Position numbers and translations under genes: made by a program. Below are positions 6,435 to 9,343 of a DNA stretch of 9,343 bases, piece after piece (position 1 is the first letter of the stretch; every line of letters begins with the position of its first letter). Source of the DNA: Planctomycetota bacterium (GTDB lineage Bacteria; Planctomycetota; PLA2; JAEUHO01); NCBI GenBank assembly GCA_026647295.1, contig JAPKHB010000134.1, positions 1 through 9,343 of the forward strand, given 5' to 3'. The notes under the pieces were generated by a model that ran no database searches, was not told the origin of the DNA, and saw only the letters and a program-made list of their open reading frames with translations.

Positions 6435-7106
6435 TCATCGCGGAGTCGAGTCGGGCGGCGCCGGCTGCGCGCCCTCCGCCTCTTGGCGCGCCACGATCTT
6501 CTTCGCCGCCGCGAGCGCCTTGGCGGGATCCGCCCTGACGGTAGCCAAGGATCGGGGGCTCGAGAGATGCACGAGTTCCTTTCCGATCACGCAGAAGTCG
6601 TTCGCGGTGACCGGTTGGTCGTTCGTGGGATCGGTGCGGTTCCGGATCTCCGTGATCTTCGGATCGAGGGCCTTCGCCAGGGTGATCTGGTGCTCCCGGC
6701 GGGCTCGGTCGGCGCACGTGGCACAGACTCCGATCTCGTAGCCCTGGAGGACGACGCTCGTAGCGTCGGATCCGAGCGGCTTGTCGGTGACCGGGCACAC
6801 GGTGTTCCCGGCCCTCCGGGTCAGCGGGTAGGCCGTCTTGTAGGCCCGCCCCGGGTCGGCCAGGATCTTCTTGATGCACGGGGGGCAACAGACGTAGATC
6901 CGGCCGTTGGCCGTGTCGGCGAACATTACCCGCGAGGCGGGCTTCGCCATGATCGGGCACGTCCTGTTGCTGTAGGTCGGAACGGTCACCTGCAGAGCCG
7001 GCGCCGCCGGCGCCTGGGGCGGTGCGTCGGAACGGTCAGCGAGCGCCGAGGGAAGTGCGGCGATGAGGATCGCAGCCAGGGGCGTGAACAAGCGAGCCGA
7101 GTGCAT
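6435..7106 (-). CDS. Secreted protein with tandem YHS/TRASH-like Cys units (putative metal-binding)
   Basis: A 223-residue protein with a clean Sec signal (1-23, MHSARLFTPLAAILIAALPSALA) and an Ala/Pro linker. Unit 1 (48-90) begins NRTCPIM, then FADTANGRIYVCCPPC (62-77) and a DPxxxxYK-like end. Unit 2 (103-140) has VCPV and GYEIGVCATC. A possible third unit near 171-200 keeps only FCVIGKEL and a DPAKA end. The pattern C-P-x-x ... G-x-x-I-x-x-C-C-P-x-C resembles YHS domains, small soft-metal-binding modules found in copper and mercury proteins. Unit 1 aligns by eye with the gene at 8932 (NR-CP-M...F-D..G-RI..CCP-C...DP). ATG 7106 has GGAG 7 nt upstream. Neighbours are the Cys/His-rich gene 227 bp upstream and TolC downstream, so a periplasmic copper chaperone or sensor feeding the TolC/oxidase pair is plausible. 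Metal identity is inferred. Confidence 0.8.
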   Translation of the reverse strand: MHSARLFTPLAAILIAALPSALADRSDAPPQAPAAPALQVTVPTYSNRTCPIMAKPASRVMFADTANGRIYVCCPPCIKKILADPGRAYKTAYPLTRRAGNTVCPVTDKPLGSDATSVVLQGYEIGVCATCADRARREHQITLAKALDPKITEIRNRTDPTNDQPVTANDFCVIGKELVHLSSPRSLATVRADPAKALAAAKKIVARQEAEGAQPAPPDSTPR

Positions 7107-7333
7107 GATGTCTCCAGAACCGAGCCTGCTGGGCCGTGGGCCCGCAGGGCACGTCTCATATCGGTGAGGGGTTGATTCGAGCGTGGTCTCGGCGCTGGGC
7201 GCACGGGCGCCCTACGCCGGCAGACGACCTGCGTGATGAGGTCGCCTGGGATCAAGGGGTGGGCGCGGAGGCCCACAGGTGCGACAGGGGCACCCTTCGC
7301 ACGGAACGGCCCGTGCATGCCGGGGGCCTCAAT
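7107..7333. other. Intergenic region with several GC stem-loops
   Basis: 227 bp between the Cys/His-rich gene and the YHS-like gene, both on the minus strand. I see three good hairpins: CCTGC-T-GGGCC (7125-7135) with GGCCCGCAGG (7139-7148), a 10-bp stem with one bulged base and a 3-nt loop; GGGCGC (7197-7202) with GCGCCC (7207-7212), 4-nt loop; GTGGGC (7259-7264) with GCCCAC (7271-7276), 6-nt loop. The first lies about 19 nt upstream of the YHS-like ATG, next to its ribosome-binding site. No T-tracts and no convincing gene on either strand. Confidence 0.5.
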
Positions 7334-7840
7334 CTAGCAGTTCATCACCGGCAGCAGCGCAGGCGCGGCCGAAGAGAGGGTCCGGATCTGTGCTGGCGGC
7401 CCCGTGGACTCATTCGAGGCGCAGGATCCCCCGCCGACGACAAACTGTGGGTTGGGACCGCCAGGAGGCCCGGGACGCAAGCACATGCTCTCGCGCGGCC
7501 GCGGCAGCGCGGGCCGGGCCGTCTCCACCAACAGGGGAATCGCCGGGCACTCGCAACATACGCCTCGAGGCTGCGGCCGGTGGTCGCAGTTGTCGAGCGG
7601 CTCGCGCCGCGCGTGGTGGGCGTGGTTGCAGCGGTGGTGAGCGCGATGGGGAGGAGATCTCTGTCCGCCCGCGGCCGCGGGCCTCGGCGCTACGTCGCCA
7701 TGGTCGTGGGCGCACAGGCAGATCCCTGCCAGCTGGGAAGACAGAAGCGCCGCGACACAGAGGGTGGCCAGGGACCGATGCACGCGTCGCGAATCATACA
7801 CGGGGGTAGGGGGGCCGCGAACCTGGCAGGCCGTCCTCAA
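7334..7840 (-). CDS. Secreted Cys/His-rich protein, putative metal-binding
   Basis: A 168-codon frame from TTG 7840. Its core is a Sec-type signal (21-38, HRSLATLCVAALLSSQLA) followed by a soft-metal-rich chain: CLCAHDHGD (41-49), the His cluster HRAHHRCNHAHH (65-76), NCDH (84-87), CCEC (95-98), then C120, C140 and a terminal Cys. This density suits Cu(I), Zn or similar binding in the periplasm; I do not recognise a named family. The start is uncertain: TTG 7840, GTG 7801 and GTG 7783 are in frame and none has a good ribosome-binding site. GTG 7783 would begin the signal most naturally (149 residues). A 20-codon ORF with a strong site ends 1 nt before the TTG, so coupled translation is possible. 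Its position upstream of the YHS-like, TolC and oxidase genes suggests it belongs to the same metal system. It is paired in mirror image with the Cys-rich gene at 8330. Confidence 0.62.
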   Translation of the reverse strand: MRTACQVRGPPTPVYDSRRVHRSLATLCVAALLSSQLAGICLCAHDHGDVAPRPAAAGGQRSPPHRAHHRCNHAHHARREPLDNCDHRPQPRGVCCECPAIPLLVETARPALPRPRESMCLRPGPPGGPNPQFVVGGGSCASNESTGPPAQIRTLSSAAPALLPVMNC

Positions 7841-7841
7841 G

Positions 7842-7904
7842 TTAGATGTCTGTTAGTGCCGGGCGCGCGGAGCAGGAACGGTGGTGCCTGGCTGGTCCGA
7901 ACAT
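7842..7904 (-). CDS. Candidate 20-residue leader ORF upstream of the Cys/His-rich gene
   Basis: ATG 7904 follows GAGGAGGTGCCA, the strongest ribosome-binding site in the right half of the minus strand. The ORF encodes MFGPARHHRSCSARPALTDI and ends TAA, one base before the TTG at 7840. It holds HHRSC, which could bind a metal. It may be a translated leader that couples or regulates expression of the Cys/His-rich gene, the remnant of a frameshifted true start, or chance. Confidence 0.3.
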   Translation of the reverse strand: MFGPARHHRSCSARPALTDI

Positions 7905-7952
7905 TGGCACCTCCTCGGGGCGGACTCCCGTCGCGCCGCTGACGGCGTTCGC

Positions 7953-7983
7953 CGATCGCATTGGTACCAAGGCCCCGCGATCG
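7953..7983. promoter_or_regulatory. Operator-like nested dyads in divergent region
   Basis: CGATCGC (7953-7959) and GCGATCG (7977-7983) are inverted repeats 17 nt apart. Between them sits the perfect 10-bp palindrome TTGGTACCAA (7961-7970), centred 2.5 bp off the outer dyad. Position between divergent operons and symmetry suit a dimeric regulator, but each CGATCG is self-palindromic, which raises the odds of chance. Confidence 0.25.
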
Positions 7984-8329
7984 CGCAGCCCGCCGGCTGC
8001 TCAGCCGCCGACGCGAGATCAACGCGCGGCAGCGGAGTGTCTGCCTCCGCGGCAGCGCAGATCGCCGAGTAGCGGCTGCCTGCTTCGAACGCCGCCAGAG
8101 CCAGTGCGCCCTGGTCACGACGCTCGCCTGAGGGTGGGCTCGATGCCGCGCCCCGCCGCCCGCAGGAGGTACGGGACGCGCCCCCAACTCGAGTGCCCAT
8201 CAGCGTCACCTGTGGGGAAAGATCCGCAACGGAGCCGCCGGGCGGCCTCCGCCTGGGTGGCCAGCGCGCAGCGGCCGGCGACCGGGTGCTTGTCAGGGGC
8301 CGTTCGGGACCGTACGGTGAAGGCCGCTG

Positions 8330-8776
8330 ATGAGGTCTCTGCTTCCTGGGCTGCTCGTTCTGGCTGCGGCGATGAACGTCGCCCACGGCGACCTGCTGCG
8401 CCCCTGCACGTGTGCCCGCACGAGCAAGGTCGCTGCCCTTTCGGGGCTCGCGACCGCCCCGACCCAGCGCGCGTGCTGCCGCCGCGCGGCGGAAGCGCGA
8501 CTCCGATCGGCCCGGGCCCTCGACGGGCGGCAGACGGGCTCGGGCCGCGAGCGGCCGTTTCACATCTGTGCGGCCCCGCGGCCGCCGCGCGAGGTGCCCA
8601 GGGCGCCGACGCACCTGGACGAACCGGAGTGCCGCGTGGCCGGGGCCGGGCCCCAGCAGGCCGTGATCGCGCTCCCGCGCGCCGAGGTGGATGTCCGCAT
8701 CGATGCCCGCGGCCCACCACCTCCCGCGCGCCCGTGGCGCGACACGCCCGAGGGGCTTGGCGTCCACCTGATCTAG
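8330..8776 (+). CDS. Secreted Cys-rich protein of unknown function
   Basis: A 148-residue protein with a clear Sec signal (MRSLLPGLLVLAAAMNVAHG, 1-20, AHG/D as likely cleavage site). The mature chain starts with CTC (26-28), then CC (49-50), HIC (78-80) and C101, followed by a Pro/Arg/Asp-rich tail. Most third codon positions are G or C, which supports coding. ATG 8330 has GAAGG about 7 nt upstream, a modest site. I do not recognise the family. The CxC...CC...HxC spacing in an exported protein next to a YHS-like gene suggests thiol-based metal handling or a redox-active protein; this is inference. It mirrors the Cys/His-rich gene at 7334-7840 in size, export, an early CxC and gene order, although the two do not align convincingly by eye. 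The next gene begins 155 nt downstream, beyond two strong stem-loops. Confidence 0.7.
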   Translation: MRSLLPGLLVLAAAMNVAHGDLLRPCTCARTSKVAALSGLATAPTQRACCRRAAEARLRSARALDGRQTGSGRERPFHICAAPRPPREVPRAPTHLDEPECRVAGAGPQQAVIALPRAEVDVRIDARGPPPPARPWRDTPEGLGVHLI

Positions 8777-8791
8777 GGCTCGCGCGCCTGC

Positions 8792-8830
8792 GCGCGCCCC
8801 TCCTGGCCCGGCAGCAGGAGGTGGGCGCGC
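8792..8830. other. Long GC-rich stem-loop after the Cys-rich gene
   Basis: An outer 8-bp stem GCGCGCCC (8792-8799) with GGGCGCGC (8823-8830) and an inner 6-bp stem CTCCTG (8800-8805) with CAGGAG (8815-8820) stack with only a 2-nt bulge (8821-8822) and a 9-nt loop. It starts 15 nt after the stop at 8776. No T-tract follows, so it is either a U-less terminator, an mRNA 3'-end stabiliser, or leader structure for the next gene. Confidence 0.7.
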
Positions 8831-8837
8831 CTCTCAT

Positions 8838-8872
8838 GCGTCGCGGCGGGCCTGGCGCCACGCACGCGACGC
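8838..8872. other. Second stem-loop upstream of the YHS-like gene
   Basis: GCGTCGCG (8838-8845) and CGCGACGC (8865-8872) are perfect 8-bp inverted repeats with a 19-nt loop that itself contains the palindrome TGGCGCCA. It follows the previous stem-loop by 7 nt and precedes the ATG at 8932 by 59 nt. Confidence 0.55.
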
Positions 8873-8931
8873 GCCGGCCCTGCCCCCTGCCGGCAATTCG
8901 CGATCCGACCCCCGGAACCGGAGATCCCCAG

Positions 8932-9343
8932 ATGTCGCGCACACTCCCCCTCTTCGTCACCGGCCTCGCGCTGGGCGCCCTGGCCGTGTTCCTGTTGCGC
9001 GCCGTGGCGCTCGAGGACGAGTCTGCCTCCACGGCCGGGCCGCCGGGTGCAGAGGCTCCGCCCCCCGATCCGCACGCCGGGCATCCCGCGGCCCCCGGCC
9101 CGGACCCGCATGCGGGCCACCCCGCAGCGCCAGGCCCGGCGGCCGCTGTGGACCCCGCCGCCGGACGGCCGCCCGAGAACCGCATCTGCCCGGTGATGGG
9201 CAACGCCGTCGATCCGAAGGTGTTCGTGGACTTCGAGGGCCGCCGCATCGGCTTCTGCTGCCCCGGCTGTGACGAGGAGTTCCTCAAGGACCCGGCGAAG
9301 TACCTCAAGAAGGTGGACGCCGAACTCGCCGCGCGCGGGAGGG
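8932..9343 (+). CDS. Exported YHS-like CCPxC protein, 3' end outside window
   Basis: At least 137 residues; the frame is open at the right edge. ATG 8932 has GGAG 8 nt upstream. Residues 5-25 (LPLFVTGLALGALAVFLLRA) form a signal peptide or membrane anchor. Residues 40-80 are a Pro/Ala/His linker with two copies of DPHAGHPAAPGP. Residues 83-127 are one YHS-like unit: NRICPVMG (83-90), VFVDFEGRRIGFCCPGC (97-113), then EEFLKDPAKYLKK. C86 and the C109-C110-x-x-C113 set are the expected soft-metal ligands, and the two HAGH motifs may add His ligands. It matches unit 1 of the left-hand YHS-like protein. Known YHS-type modules occur in copper and mercury transport or resistance proteins, so a membrane-tethered periplasmic metal-binding role fits. 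It is probably co-transcribed with the Cys-rich gene at 8330, unless the intervening stem-loops terminate transcription. Confidence 0.82.
   Translation, partial: MSRTLPLFVTGLALGALAVFLLRAVALEDESASTAGPPGAEAPPPDPHAGHPAAPGPDPHAGHPAAPGPAAAVDPAAGRPPENRICPVMGNAVDPKVFVDFEGRRIGFCCPGCDEEFLKDPAKYLKKVDAELAARGR
9067..9138 (+). repeat. Two-copy 36-bp repeat encoding His-rich linker
   Basis: Two adjacent 36-bp units (9067-9102 and 9103-9138) each encode DPHAGHPAAPGP. They differ at many third positions (for example CAC/CAT and GCC/GCG) yet give identical peptides. This suggests that the protein repeat, with its HAGH motif, is kept by selection rather than being a fresh duplication. Confidence 0.85.

Larger units (their letters stand above)
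7841..8329. other. Divergent control region between the two Cys-rich/YHS-like modules
   Basis: 489 bp separating the outward-facing modules; it probably contains both promoters, but no confident -35/-10 pair is visible. Besides the 20-codon ORF and the dyad at 7953-7983, it holds a direct repeat GTTAG...GTTAG (7841-7845 and 7852-7856, 11-bp period) just before the Cys/His-rich frame. It also holds a minus-strand frame from ATG 8200 (AGGTGA 5 nt upstream) to 7853, 115 codons with CQC near its end. That frame shows no third-position GC preference (roughly 70% by hand count) and no signal peptide, so I do not call it a gene. Confidence 0.4.

Noticed and set aside
7136..7942. 268-codon plus-strand frame opposite the Cys/His-rich gene
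   Set aside because: It has no signal or domain, its product is Arg/Gly/Pro-rich, and it lies antisense to a frame with a signal peptide and clustered Cys/His; typical of GC-driven open frames.
7853..8200. 115-codon minus-strand frame with AGGTGA before ATG 8200 and a CQC motif
   Set aside because: It shows no third-position GC preference and no signal, membrane span or recognisable motif. It fills the divergent control region. Kept only as a remote possibility.
8193..8330. Plus-strand frame ending TGA that overlaps the ATG at 8330 (TGATG)
   Set aside because: No ribosome-binding site or recognisable features; the overlap alone is weak evidence.
8115..9308. 397-codon minus-strand frame at the right end
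   Set aside because: It is antisense to both the Cys-rich gene and the YHS-like gene, which have signals and motifs; its product is low-complexity Arg/Ala/Gly.
1..9343. CRISPR array, tRNA, rRNA, transposon ends or integrase
   Set aside because: No regularly spaced repeats, cloverleaf-like segments, rRNA-like sequence, transposase or recombinase motifs were seen on either strand.

Overview
The window is high-GC bacterial DNA, mostly protein-coding. The organism is a diderm (Gram-negative-type envelope): one gene encodes a TolC-family outer-membrane channel with a lipoprotein signal, and several products carry Sec-type signals and look periplasmic. The HEAT-repeat and Sel1-repeat proteins and the strong GC preference would fit Planctomycetota, Myxococcota or a similar lineage, but this is inference and the sequence does not fix the phylum. 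I saw no rRNA, tRNA, CRISPR array, transposase or phage gene.

Layout. Left edge (1-2131): a Sel1-repeat protein (+, possibly starting outside the window) converges on a membrane-anchored HEAT-repeat protein (-). Middle (about 2429-3305, +): an isoprenylcysteine-methyltransferase-like membrane protein, preceded by a doubtful 40-codon ORF with a TGATG overlap and followed 2 nt later by a well-supported 43-residue single-membrane-span microprotein. Then 3441-7840 (-), read right to left: a secreted Cys/His-rich protein, a secreted protein with tandem YHS-like Cys units, a TolC-family lipoprotein and a multicopper oxidase. The last two are 2 nt apart and are surely co-transcribed. Right edge (8330-9343, +): a second secreted Cys-rich protein, then a second YHS-like CCPxC protein cut by the window end.

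The region from about 2.5 kb to the right edge reads as a periplasmic heavy-metal handling island, most likely for copper. The oxidase has a complete set of T1/T2/T3 copper ligands, TolC gives an exit through the outer membrane, and the small secreted proteins carry CxC, CC, CCPxC and His clusters suited to soft-metal binding. No RND pump, P-type ATPase, membrane-fusion protein or metal regulator is present in the window.

The most unusual feature is a mirror-image arrangement around a 489-bp gap (7841-8329). On each side the first gene encodes a secreted Cys-rich protein of about 150 residues and the second a YHS-like CCPxC protein. The gaps between and after these genes hold strong GC-rich stem-loops without T-tracts, including a perfect 13-bp inverted repeat at 6381-6413. 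Two genes are easy to miss: the 43-codon microprotein at 3174-3305 (GTG start, AAGGGAG ribosome-binding site) and the truncated YHS-like gene at 8932.
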